The translations under genes were made by a program, and so were the position numbers. The notes under the pieces are model-generated. The model was given only the letters and a program-made list of their open reading frames with translations, ran no database searches and was not told the origin of the DNA. From Azospirillum sp. B21 (GTDB lineage Bacteria; Pseudomonadota; Alphaproteobacteria; Azospirillales; Azospirillaceae), in the NCBI RefSeq assembly GCF_008364825.1, contig NZ_VTTO01000012.1:1-64000 (forward strand): a stretch of DNA of 64,000 nucleotides, given 5' to 3'. Below are positions 7,997-16,303 of this stretch, in pieces (position 1 is the first letter of the stretch; every line of letters begins with the position of its first letter).

Positions 7997-10201
7997 CTAC
8001 ACAGCTGATGATCCGGCCAACACGGACGCTATGACGTGACCGACTGTTCTTTTATCAACTGGCTTGGTTATAAATCCGTTAAACCCTGAATTCTTGCACA
8101 GCTCAGCCGCGTCGTCGTGAGCGTTCGCTGTAACCGCGATGATTGGGATCCGCCCTCGTTCATCTTTCCGTGAACGTATGGCCTGAGCAGCAGTAATACC
8201 GTCCATGATAGGCATCTGAACGTCCATCAGCACCACATCAAAGTGTTGTTGATCTAGCTGCGTAACTGCCTCAGCACCATTTCCGACGACGACTACCTCG
8301 TGACCTTCCTTACGGAGATAGAACGAAATGATGTCGGCCATCAGTCCATTATCTTCGGCGACCATGATGGACAAAGTGGTCGGGTTTCCATCCGAAGCAG
8401 TCGCGCCAGTTCCCTGCCCGGCCGCCTCCGCAAGCGCCGCAGCCAAAGCAGTTCGCCGTATAGGCTTCAGGAGCACAGTGCCGGTTTCGCCGATCAAACC
8501 ATGGCTGCTGGTGGAAACCACCCGCACCACCGGCCAGTCAGGCGGTATGCTGCTTTCGATCTGGGCCGCGGCAGGGTGCTCCATATCCAGGACCACCAAT
8601 GCTCGGGTTGGATTTTGGCCTGCAGCGAGTTGTTCGTTCGCGTTGAACACTTCGCATCCAATCATGCGCAGTTTATTCAGCATCGCGTTATGTTCTTCTG
8701 ACGAACGCATGAAAGCCAGAACCGGAGGAAGGCCGTCGAGACGTGCAGTCACCTCCTGTTTGTCTGTTGCACACAACGGCAGGGAAAGCCTGAACGTCGT
8801 CCCGCTGCCGGCGGTGCTTTCGACAGTGACCCTCCCTCCCATCTGGTCCGCCAATCCATGGCAGATTGCGAGTCCGAGACCGGTCCCACCGAACCGCCTT
8901 GATGCCCCTGCATCAAGTTGACTAAACGGCTGAAATAGGCGGGGAATATCCTCGTCGCGGATCCCTGGACCGGTATCCTCTACGGAAACCCGCAAGTCCC
9001 TCCCACCACCGCTGTTCTCAGGTGCGGAGACCGACACCTTCACGCCCCCGGTCTGGGTAAATTTCACCGCATTGTTGACGAGATTGACAACGATCTGCCG
9101 AATACGGCCTGGGTCGCCCAGCAGTTCGCGGGGAACATCAGGCTCGACGATTGACTCGAGCCACAGCCCCTTCTCAGCGGCCGGCAGCGCGTGCAACTCA
9201 AGAGCCCCGTCCACTAGCTCCTCGATGTCGTATCCCTCATGGACCAAGTGAACGATTGATCCCTCAATTCGGGAGAATTCGAGGACGTCGCTGACCACGG
9301 TGAGAAGTGCTGTCGCGGAGCTTTTGACCGCCATCGCCCAGCGGCGCTGCTCGAAACCGGTAGCGCTTCTGTGCAGCAGATCGGCCATACCGATTATCCC
9401 GCTCATCGGTGTCCGGATCTCGTGGCTCATGGCACCGAGAAAGGCAGATTTCGCTCTGCCAGCTGCTACAGCCTGATTTCGGGCATCCTCAAGCTCACGC
9501 ACAAGAGCCGACTTCTCGTCGGCGAGCGTTTCCGCTGCTAAGCGAGCCCTCTCCTCGCGCTTGAGCTGGACATAGAGTGAGGTGACCAGCCCGAACGCGG
9601 TGAGCGCCAACGCAGCAATTGCCCAGTTGACGTGTGTCAGCTTGTCGACGAGCAGGCTTCTCGCTTCGGCTCTCGACGCACTGGCCGTTCCATGAATCTC
9701 CGAAACCAGCGGCTTGAGCTGGGCCTCAGCGTTCTGCACCGACGCGGATAGCGCAACTCGGTTTTCGCTGCTGAATGGTGCCTCTAGGAGCGACTCCCAG
9801 GTCATCACCATCCGCTCAAGCAGAGCAATCCTCTCGCTCAACGCCGTGTTCGCTTCTAAGATGAACCAATGGTCATTCTTCAGAACATCGAAGCGGCTCA
9901 GAAGAATGTCATACCGAACTTCCAAGTCTCTCCGCTCGTTGTTGCCTTGGACCGGTGTCCGAACCAGCGCGGAGAAGCGATTGAATTCGACCTCAAACTG
10001 ATGAAGGGACCACTGTGAGGCCTCGATACGCTGGGTTCTCTGTGAATCCAATTCCTTCGATATTTCATTGTCGAGGTAGGACCATAGGAGCACCATTAGC
10101 GCACCTGTCGCCGCGAGTGCCTGGAAAGCAATTCTGTTCGTGCGACGCCGTGGCTTGCGACGAAGCGTGATAGTGCTCAAGAATGCCCAGGACCGCCGCA
10201 T
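7997..10201 (-). CDS. Hybrid sensor histidine kinase
   Basis: 734 aa. TM1 (about 23-43), a periplasmic helical sensor region (44-192), TM2 (193-213) and a short coiled coil are followed by HisKA with His260 (GAMSHEIRTPMSG), HATPase with N-box (NLVNNAVKF), VEDTGPGI and GGTGLGLAI, a degenerate receiver-like segment (about 490-600), and a complete C-terminal receiver (610-734) with Asp660 (LMDVQMPIMDG) and Lys in ITKPV. It starts 8 bp after the stop of the exported oxidoreductase-like gene, so the pair is probably cotranscribed. Its receiver needs an Hpt partner; the protein at 5379 is the obvious local candidate. Confidence 0.9.
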   Translation of the reverse strand: MRRSWAFLSTITLRRKPRRRTNRIAFQALAATGALMVLLWSYLDNEISKELDSQRTQRIEASQWSLHQFEVEFNRFSALVRTPVQGNNERRDLEVRYDILLSRFDVLKNDHWFILEANTALSERIALLERMVMTWESLLEAPFSSENRVALSASVQNAEAQLKPLVSEIHGTASASRAEARSLLVDKLTHVNWAIAALALTAFGLVTSLYVQLKREERARLAAETLADEKSALVRELEDARNQAVAAGRAKSAFLGAMSHEIRTPMSGIIGMADLLHRSATGFEQRRWAMAVKSSATALLTVVSDVLEFSRIEGSIVHLVHEGYDIEELVDGALELHALPAAEKGLWLESIVEPDVPRELLGDPGRIRQIVVNLVNNAVKFTQTGGVKVSVSAPENSGGGRDLRVSVEDTGPGIRDEDIPRLFQPFSQLDAGASRRFGGTGLGLAICHGLADQMGGRVTVESTAGSGTTFRLSLPLCATDKQEVTARLDGLPPVLAFMRSSEEHNAMLNKLRMIGCEVFNANEQLAAGQNPTRALVVLDMEHPAAAQIESSIPPDWPVVRVVSTSSHGLIGETGTVLLKPIRRTALAAALAEAAGQGTGATASDGNPTTLSIMVAEDNGLMADIISFYLRKEGHEVVVVGNGAEAVTQLDQQHFDVVLMDVQMPIMDGITAAQAIRSRKDERGRIPIIAVTANAHDDAAELCKNSGFNGFITKPVDKRTVGHVIASVLAGSSAV

Positions 10202-10209
10202 CTATGTAT

Positions 10210-10740
10210 TCACTCGATCTGGATGGCCTTTACCTGCCATGCACAACGCGAAAAGTATAGTTCGCTATTGAGTGACTTGTCTTCGTCAAATGGATATATA
10301 ATGAAAATCGGCCCTTTATCACGCACGGACATTTGCTTCCCGCCACGACGCGTTGCGAGAATTGGGTCATATTTTACATCATCAACAGGGATATTTGTAA
10401 CATAGTCATTCAACGCAGTTACGCGCAGCACTCGACCAGTCGCGCCGACCTGTTTCAGGAAGGTCGACAGTTTGACGCCGGAGAACTCGACCGGGTCTTG
10501 GTTCCAGGGCGTCCGCGTCGTCAGACTGGACAATCCCATACCCTCGAACTCATCCCTCGTGAAGCTGCGCTCCTGACCGGCCGCGACCAAGCCACTAACG
10601 ACCAGGATCGGTTCGCTGGCGACCTGAACGGAACTCTCAGTTGCGTGAGCCGAGGGAGCGAGACGCCCGCCGTCAAAAGCGATAACGGCGCAACCAACCG
10701 AAAGCGAAACGAAAAATGAGCAGTACACAGCCCTTACCAT
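10210..10740 (-). CDS. Exported small molybdopterin-oxidoreductase-domain-like protein
   Basis: 176 aa with an N-terminal signal peptide (residues 1-33, cleavage near AHA-TE). The mature part resembles the sulfite-oxidase-type molybdopterin-binding fold: FSGVKLSTFLKQVG, VTALNDYVTNIP, ILATRRGGKQMSVRDKGPIFIIYPF and the final RCAWQVKAIQIE. In my memory, small proteins of this type are often encoded beside sensor kinases. It may therefore act as a periplasmic ligand- or redox-sensing partner of the kinase just downstream, rather than as an enzyme. Whether it binds a cofactor is unknown. Start ATG 10740. Confidence 0.75.
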   Translation of the reverse strand: MVRAVYCSFFVSLSVGCAVIAFDGGRLAPSAHATESSVQVASEPILVVSGLVAAGQERSFTRDEFEGMGLSSLTTRTPWNQDPVEFSGVKLSTFLKQVGATGRVLRVTALNDYVTNIPVDDVKYDPILATRRGGKQMSVRDKGPIFIIYPFDEDKSLNSELYFSRCAWQVKAIQIE

Positions 10741-10884
10741 GATGCTCTATATCCCCTGAGTTATCGACGATGAAGACACCGCCCAATTCCCACGATTAAC
10801 TGCCCTTTAAGAAAACGATTCGACCATCGATCAAATCATCCGTTCAAAGCGGCAGCATCGGTGCATCGCTGCACCTACGGTTCC

Positions 10885-11535
10885 TTACCTGACAGCCGCA
10901 GCTATGATCTCTGAGCGCCGCTTCGCCCCAAACTTTTTTAGTATCGCACTAACATGTTCTTTAACCGTTACTTCTTTGACTGCCAGTCGCTCTGCTATCG
11001 CCTTATTGCTGAGACCCTGAATAATTAATGAATGAACTTCCTTCTCGCGGGCACTAAGGTTCGGGCCCTTATTGCTATCTCGCAGCCCCAACACTCCTAG
11101 GTGGCTAGCAGGAGTCTTCTGTACTCTGCGAGTCACGGGACGTGGATAGGAAGCCATCCCGGACACCAGCAACTGCATCGCAGCAACGAGGGAATTCCTT
11201 GTCAGAGACTTTGGAATGTAACCAGCGGCACCTTTTGATAGCGCTGTCTGAACAATAACTTCATCCTCCTCAGCCGAAATAATGGCTACGGGGGTATCGG
11301 GAATTATTCTCTTTATCTTATCAATACACGAGAACCTGTCCTGCCCTCCCCCACCCATGCCCGGCATGTTCAGGTCCAACAATATCAAGTCAAAGGACTT
11401 ATCAGTATCAACGACCTTCATCGCCTCGTCGAGATTTGCCGCCCCGACAACTTCGCTTCCGGGAATTTCTTCGTTGAGCAAACGGACCATAGACTCAAAC
11501 ATGAACCAGTGATCATCTGCCAGCAGTATCCTCAT
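10885..11535 (-). CDS. NarL/FixJ-family response regulator
   Basis: 216 aa from the ATG at 11535, giving the standard MRILLADDH opening; a longer frame to 11607 is less likely. The receiver (1-120) has Asp7/Asp8, phospho-acceptor Asp54 (LILLDLNMPGMGG) and Lys in YIPKSL. The LuxR-type HTH (about 148-212) contains LSAREKEVHSLIIQGLSNKAIAERL and VKEVTVKEHVSAIL. It is encoded just upstream of the oxidoreductase/hybrid kinase pair on the same strand, 145 bp away, and is the likely output of that phosphorelay. Confidence 0.88.
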   Translation of the reverse strand: MRILLADDHWFMFESMVRLLNEEIPGSEVVGAANLDEAMKVVDTDKSFDLILLDLNMPGMGGGGQDRFSCIDKIKRIIPDTPVAIISAEEDEVIVQTALSKGAAGYIPKSLTRNSLVAAMQLLVSGMASYPRPVTRRVQKTPASHLGVLGLRDSNKGPNLSAREKEVHSLIIQGLSNKAIAERLAVKEVTVKEHVSAILKKFGAKRRSEIIAAAVR

Positions 11536-11607
11536 TATTTTATTCCACCGTTGATATGCGACGCCCCTAAAAGCGCGGGCACTATATACAGCCTCCCCGT
11601 ATGGCAC

Positions 11608-11943
11608 AACGCTCTACTCCCTCTGGTGGGGTAGCGCCATCGCCTAAAGGCTGCTTGCGTGCGGTAGCCGCCGAGGTAGCCCCGCCCCCATATTTTGCAG
11701 AAATGACACCCCTCCGCGAATCAGCGCATCTGATAATCCGGTCTTTTCAAGCACTTATCGGAGTTATACGCGAACTGTGACAAAGTTGCGCATTTTTCTA
11801 TTGCAGCCTCGGCTACCTCAAAGGTAGGGTCGCCCCCACCCCCTCTTAAGTAGGGATGTAACCCATTTGGTCGGGGTGTGGTGGACGCTCTCCACCGGCG
11901 CCTCGCGAACAACTTAACCGGTGCACCACAGGAGCGTCTCTGA
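11608..11943. other. Intergenic region between divergent genes
   Basis: No gene is supported. Two similar GC-rich patches occur, near 11671-11690 (GAGGTAGCCCCGCCCCCA) and 11820-11839 (AAGGTAGGGTCGCCCCCAC). Together with the divergent flanks they could be regulatory. Promoters for the NarL-type and FlhC-like genes should lie here. Confidence 0.35.
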
Positions 11944-12519
11944 ATGTCGGCCGCCTCACTGCCACGCCCTGCCGCCGGGCACTCGGATTCCGATCTGGCT
12001 GCGCGCATGATCCTGCGGTGGTTTCCCGTTCCCGTCATTCGCCTCCACACCGGCCTCCCCAGTGACGCGGTCCGGGAACTTTACCGGCAGCTTCACGACT
12101 CAGCGCCCCCGCCATCCACTCTCCCCCAGATTGCTGACCTCCTAGGAACGACAGGCTCCACTCGTCAGGCTTCAACCTTCCTGAGCCACTATGCCGGCTT
12201 GGCGGGGAGCAACGCCTACCGCCGGGTCGACGTGAATGCGCTCATCGTTTCCCACGATCTGCACCTCGCATCACGAGACCTGAACACAGCTGAGGCGACC
12301 ACTATCGCTGCAGCTTGGGTCCTTGCTCGGGAGCTACGCTCCCGGACCATTTCGTTCGAGGCGTGCGAATGCGGGCGTGACCACGTTGTCCACGACGAAG
12401 TGGCACCTCCATCCTCGTGCCCTCACTGCGGCGCATCCCTGGCAAAGGACCGCTCCTCCGTTCATGACCATCCCTGGCGTGATAGCACCGGCGTGGATCG
12501 CGCAGTCCGGATCAGCTAG
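11944..12519 (+). CDS. FlhC-like transcriptional regulator
   Basis: 191 aa. The order of features matches FlhC: RWFPVPVIRLHTGLPSDAVRELYRQLH (residues 26-52), a central helical part with VDVNALIVSHDLHLASRD, TAAAWVLARELRS-type helix, then a zinc site of four Cys (C-x-C in FEACECG and CPHC near 160-172). In enterobacteria FlhC works only with FlhD to activate flagellar genes. No FlhD or flagellar gene lies nearby, so this orphan probably regulates something else. The next gene encodes a ribbon-helix-helix protein. Confidence 0.75.
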   Translation: MSAASLPRPAAGHSDSDLAARMILRWFPVPVIRLHTGLPSDAVRELYRQLHDSAPPPSTLPQIADLLGTTGSTRQASTFLSHYAGLAGSNAYRRVDVNALIVSHDLHLASRDLNTAEATTIAAAWVLARELRSRTISFEACECGRDHVVHDEVAPPSSCPHCGASLAKDRSSVHDHPWRDSTGVDRAVRIS

Positions 12520-12573
12520 TCTGCGGCGCCCACCAGCGCCACTACGTTCCACAAAGGATGGCCGCAGGCCGTT

Positions 12574-12831
12574 ATGAAAACAAATAAGATCGCCATCGTG
12601 TTCACCCTGTGCGAGACGCCGATGACCGTCGAGCTTGAGGAAGAGTTCTGGGACGGGCTTCAGGACGTCGCAGCCTGCCAGAACACCGACTTGGCCACTC
12701 TTGTCGAGCGGCTCAACTGCCGCCGTGGGGCTGAAAGCCTGACTTCGGCGCTGCGCATGTTCGCGATCTCCTATTACCGGTCGGCCGCCAAAGCTCAAGA
12801 GTCCGGTGCGGTTCTGCTGCGAGCAAATTGA
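12574..12831 (+). CDS. Ribbon-helix-helix domain protein
   Basis: 85 aa. The segment MTVELEEEFWDGLQDVAACQ (residues 17-36), then LATLVERLNCRRGAESLTSALRMFAISYYR, fits the short RHH_4-type domain: a beta strand followed by two helices and a final conserved helix. It is likely a small DNA-binding dimer. Start ATG 12574; the internal Met17 is an alternative. It follows the FlhC-like gene by 54 bp and may be cotranscribed. Target unknown. Confidence 0.7.
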   Translation: MKTNKIAIVFTLCETPMTVELEEEFWDGLQDVAACQNTDLATLVERLNCRRGAESLTSALRMFAISYYRSAAKAQESGAVLLRAN

Positions 12832-13317
12832 ACCCTTGCGCCAGAACCTGATGCGGTTTGCGCGCCAGCATGAAGGTGCACTACCAATGCAGCTTAAGGC
12901 CGTGAACGTGCCGGATACGGAGCACGATGTTGCTGCTCACCCCTCCGGCCGGCGCCATCGTGCGGCTGCTCCAGTGCTTTGCCTTGCCGGGCCGTTCCTA
13001 ACCCAGATAATTCACCACAGCTGAAGCTCGTGCCGGGGGCCGGAGGTTAGGCCACTGAATTCGCGTTTAACTCTGGTGTTGAAGCAGTCTCGGCACGGCT
13101 CAACGGAAGTCACGCCCGCCGCGGCCGATAGTACGGGGTTATCGCCCGACTTGTCACCGGCTGCCCGCAATCCAGCGATTACCGCCCTTGTTAGTGGCCG
13201 AATCACCTCCGACGCGGGAGTTATCATGCCTGAAAGGCGTCGAAAGACGTCGTCTTTCTCCGGCGCGGTGACCAAACGTGGCTGCTAGGATGCTGCGCCG
13301 AAACTGGAGGACGCAAG
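12832..13317. other. Intergenic region, nothing recognised
   Basis: Short open frames on both strands (for example 13012-13275 minus) show no recognisable family or clear start context. The promoter of the three-gene unit starting at 13318 should be at the right end. Confidence 0.35.
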
Positions 13318-13602
13318 ATGATCTCTTGGGCGCTACGGAATAAAGGTACACTGGTCGCGGCTCTGATAGTTATCTACCACCCAGTCAGCGCAATCTATTA
13401 CCATATGAATCGTGACAGCTATCACGAATTTCTAAAGGCCAACCTTGGCGAATTTGCATTTTTTGCCGGTTACATTGACACGCCTCTGTTCCGCGTTCTT
13501 GAGGTGGCCTTTATGTGGTCCCCGACCGTTATAATAGCTTGGGTGGCGCTCGTCATGGGCACCTATTGGTACTTGTTCGAGCGCAACGCGGCTGGCGAGT
13601 GA
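13318..13602 (+). CDS. Small membrane protein, 94 aa
   Basis: Two hydrophobic segments are visible: residues about 8-27 (GTLVAALIVIYHPVSAIYY) and 64-86 (MWSPTVIIAWVALVMGTYWYLF). A short soluble loop lies between them. AACTGGAGGACGCAAG gives a strong ribosome binding site just before the ATG. The gene is followed after 6 bp by the next one, so 13318-14687 looks like a three-gene operon. Family unknown. Confidence 0.65.
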   Translation: MISWALRNKGTLVAALIVIYHPVSAIYYHMNRDSYHEFLKANLGEFAFFAGYIDTPLFRVLEVAFMWSPTVIIAWVALVMGTYWYLFERNAAGE

Positions 13603-13608
13603 GGCATC

Positions 13609-13833
13609 ATGCAGACTATTTCCGATCACGATTTCCGCCCGCCCCGCCTGACCATCCGATATGCCTTAACGGCCCTGCACCTGTGGTTCACCGACCGAAT
13701 TAGCCTCGCCACCCTCCTCCTTGCCTTTCGCCATCACCCGGCAGCTGTCGCCGGCAAGAGCGGCACCCACATCATCGATCAGCACGCCGCTGAAGCTTTC
13801 TTTGGGTCTGGACCGGGCCGGAGCAGCGAGTAA
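13609..13833 (+). CDS. Hypothetical protein, 74 aa
   Basis: This short gene lies between the small membrane protein (6-bp gap) and the TraB/GumN-like gene (5-bp gap). It has one moderately hydrophobic segment (residues 18-40, TALHLWFTDRISLATLLLAF) and a His-containing tail. The tight spacing on both sides supports translation. Function unknown. Confidence 0.5.
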   Translation: MQTISDHDFRPPRLTIRYALTALHLWFTDRISLATLLLAFRHHPAAVAGKSGTHIIDQHAAEAFFGSGPGRSSE

Positions 13834-13838
13834 CCGCC

Positions 13839-14687
13839 ATGAAAATCCGCCTTCGCCGCGTCCTTTGCATCGCCGGCGCCGTTATCCTCGCGGTGCCGGT
13901 TGCAGTTGCTGGTGTGGGCGTCGCCACTTTTGCCGCCCTCCCCCTCATTGCCTCCGTGCTGCCGCTGGAACTGTCTCGAACAACGTTGAGCGACGGCGCT
14001 CGCAAAGTCGAGATGCAGGGCATGATTCACATCGCCTCGCCGGAGTTCTACCGCGACGTGGGGGAATTGGTCGCTCGCCGCCGGGCCGAAGGGTGGCTCG
14101 TGTTCTACGAAGGGGTCCGCGACGACCTCGGCCGCGGCAACGATGCCTTCTCCGATGTCCTGAACAGCTTGGGAGGTGCGCCAAACCTCCTCGCGGACAG
14201 TGAGGCGCATCCCTATGAGATGCTTGCGCCGGCGCTTGCCGAAGGCTTGGTGCTCCAGGACAACGAGGCCATCATCGGCCGGCCTGGCCCCGATGCGCGC
14301 AACGTGGATGTGACGCTATCGGAGCTGCTCGCGGAACTCCCCCCTACCCCACCGTCCGCCCACGACCGCCAGCCTGACGCGCCATTCACCTTGACGGAAG
14401 TGCGGGAAACGTTTGACGGTCTGCCTGGGTGGGTTCAGGACCGCGTGCGCGCCGCCTTCCAGATCCTGCTCGCCACCACGACATCAGGTCGATATGCACA
14501 CGCGGTGCTCCCACCGGCAATCACGACCCTGCGTGAACAGCGCGTCGCTCGCGCGATCGAGGACGCACGCGACCGCAGCATCCTGGTGCTCTATGGGCAA
14601 CTCCATATCAGTGCGATCTCATCTCATCTGATAGCCGCTGATCCGGCATGGCGGATCGTATCGAATGCTCCAGTAAAGCCGTTCTGA
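13839..14687 (+). CDS. TraB/GumN (TIKI-like) family membrane-anchored protein
   Basis: 282 aa with an N-terminal membrane segment (residues 10-42). The mature part has the hallmarks of the TraB/GumN/TIKI superfamily: a first GxxH (GMIH, 61-64), a Glu on the next strand (FYEGV, Glu91), a conserved REQRVARAI helix (about 232-240) and a second GxxH (GQLH, 253-256). These residues build the metal-binding active site in TIKI proteases; activity here is inferred, not shown. It is the last gene of a three-gene unit and would act at the outer face of the inner membrane. Confidence 0.75.
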   Translation: MKIRLRRVLCIAGAVILAVPVAVAGVGVATFAALPLIASVLPLELSRTTLSDGARKVEMQGMIHIASPEFYRDVGELVARRRAEGWLVFYEGVRDDLGRGNDAFSDVLNSLGGAPNLLADSEAHPYEMLAPALAEGLVLQDNEAIIGRPGPDARNVDVTLSELLAELPPTPPSAHDRQPDAPFTLTEVRETFDGLPGWVQDRVRAAFQILLATTTSGRYAHAVLPPAITTLREQRVARAIEDARDRSILVLYGQLHISAISSHLIAADPAWRIVSNAPVKPF

Positions 14688-15257
14688 TCGTCTAGTCTCA
14701 CGGAGTGCGGCTAAAGCTGACAACTACCTCACTCGCTGGGGGCGTGATCAAGAGCAGGTGCGCTGCGGGCTCTCTCCTGGCCTTCAAAAAATAGGCTCCA
14801 CGTGAGGTCGCAGCGGCGCGGCTTAGCGAATGTGCGACTGGGATCGGTAAACGTCGTGGTTTCCACCTGACGGTGGATGCGGTGGCAGGAAGTCTGCACG
14901 TTCTTGTCCTATGGCGCTGATCGGGCGCGCCGCGCCGGGCAGGAGGCAACACCAGCTTGTTCGCGAGGACCACAAGCACCCCACCAACGCCGTGCGTCGA
15001 CCGTGTCACGCCCTGCCCTTCCCCTTCTTCCTTAGCCCCTAAGGTAGGCTCCGGTTTCGCACTGTGCCTCCCCCCACCCACACTGATCTGCATTCCTGTG
15101 AACCACCAGAGCACTTTTGCAGAACGCGAACGCGCAGCGCAAACCTACCAACGCTTCGAGTGACCCGCCAGAGCACCTGTAGTTGCATCGCTCAGTGCTC
15201 CATGCGTGTTGTAGCTCCCGTGGAAGCGCCTGGGCGCTGCCCCCCCTGCCCTTTCTG
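14688..15257. other. Intergenic region before the partition locus
   Basis: A minus-strand frame at 14698-15114 lacks family features and is Arg/Pro-rich, as is typical of antisense frames in GC-rich DNA, so I do not annotate it. The right end borders a parS-like palindrome. Confidence 0.4.
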
Positions 15258-15277
15258 TTTACCCGACGTCGGGTAAA
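15258..15277. promoter_or_regulatory. parS-like palindrome, isolated copy
   Basis: TTTACCCGACGTCGGGTAAA is a perfect 20-bp palindrome, identical to the copies downstream of parB. It is 2 bp from the target duplication of the IS5-type element. Without the IS it would lie about 150 bp upstream of parA, so it may be both a partition site and an operator of parAB. Confidence 0.8.
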
Positions 15278-15282
15278 ACTAA

Positions 15283-16155
15283 GGGGCGGTTTTCAGAATG
15301 GACTGATGCGGTTAGCGATGATGAAGATGGCGGCGGCAGTGAGCAAGGAGAGGACGATCCGTCCGAGCCTATCCTGCCGTCGATCCAGGCGTTTGATCGC
15401 GAGCAGCCAAGCGCAGCCGTGCTCGACAACGCATCGAACCTTGCCGAGCCCCGAGCCGTGTGGCTCGCCGATCTTGCGGATGTGCGGTTGAACCCCGTCA
15501 CGTAAGCAGATCCAACGGTTATCGGCACTATCGTAGCCTGCGTCGGCGTAGAGCTTGGCAATGGCGGCGCAGACCACCTGGGCCAGGCGCAGCAAGTCGG
15601 GGAAGAGCATGGTGTCATGCACATTGGCGGCTGACGGCATGACCGCCAGTGGCAGGCCGTCAGTCGAGACGACCACGTGATACTTGGTGCCGGGTTTGCC
15701 GCGGTCGGTCGGGTTTGGTCCGGTCAACTCACCACCGTGCTTTGCCCGTACCGAACAACTGTCGACCACAACGTCCCATGCGGCGTCGTCGGGGCCGGAG
15801 CGCACCATGCGGACAAGGACGGCGTGAACCCGCCGAAGCAACGCGGTCCTGTGCCACTCCTCCAGACGGCGGCGCAGGGTCGAGCCCGAGGCACGCCCGT
15901 CCGCCGCCCGCAGCTCGCGCCATTGGACGCCCTCGCGCAGGAAGAAGCGGAGTGTTTCGATGACCTCCACGGTGGACATCGGCGGACGCCCGGGGCCGAC
16001 AGGCCGATCCTCGATCCGGTCGATGATCCCCGCCACCAAGTCCGCGACTGTCGGTCCCATGCCTGCCTCTCTGTGCCAAAGGCACAGGAAACCGACAGCA
16101 GATCAGCGGGTTTCCGGAGGAGTGATCATCGGATGAGGGTTCTGGAAACCGCCTC
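15283..16155 (-). mobile_element. IS5-family insertion sequence, 873 bp
   Basis: The ends are imperfect inverted repeats: GGGGCGGTTTTCAGAA at the left and GAGGCGGTTTCCAGAA (reverse complement of the right end), 14 of 16 matching. The element is flanked by a 3-bp TAA duplication (15280-15282 and 16156-16158), as in TNA-targeting IS5 subgroups. It holds one transposase gene. It is inserted between a parS-like site and parA. Confidence 0.9.
15293..16060 (-). CDS. IS5-family transposase
   Basis: 255 aa, apparently intact in one frame. The N-terminal ~90 residues match the DUF4096-like helical domain (RPPMSTVEVIETLRFFLREGVQWREL). The DDE domain follows, with Asp in VVVDSCSVRAKHGGE, Asp in LYADAGYDS and a late Glu in VVEHGCAWLL with a RLDRRQDR segment. 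It starts at the ATG at 16060 and ends 10 bp from the left terminus. The element may still be mobile. Confidence 0.92.
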   Translation of the reverse strand: MGPTVADLVAGIIDRIEDRPVGPGRPPMSTVEVIETLRFFLREGVQWRELRAADGRASGSTLRRRLEEWHRTALLRRVHAVLVRMVRSGPDDAAWDVVVDSCSVRAKHGGELTGPNPTDRGKPGTKYHVVVSTDGLPLAVMPSAANVHDTMLFPDLLRLAQVVCAAIAKLYADAGYDSADNRWICLRDGVQPHIRKIGEPHGSGLGKVRCVVEHGCAWLLAIKRLDRRQDRLGRIVLSLLTAAAIFIIANRISPF

Positions 16156-16158
16156 TAA

Positions 16159-16300
16159 TCCTCCAGGGGTAAACGTGATCGTGACCGTTTTGTCGCACTC
16201 CGCCTTCACGCGTGACACACAGACGGCACGATGTTGACGCACATACCGCGAACTGCGATGCTCCAACCAAACCACCACCCCATGAGAAGAGTGAGGCCGC
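16159..16300 (+). promoter_or_regulatory. parA upstream region
   Basis: These 142 bp between the IS and parA include GTGATCGTGACCG and CACGCGTGACACAC segments that could hold an operator for the XRE-type N-terminus of ParA. The IS insertion has removed whatever lay further upstream, so the promoter used today may be partly IS-derived. Confidence 0.4.
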
Positions 16301-16303
16301 GTG

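Noticed and set aside
14698-15114. 138-codon minus-strand frame
   Set aside because: Arg/Pro-rich composition, no ribosome binding site, no recognisable domain.
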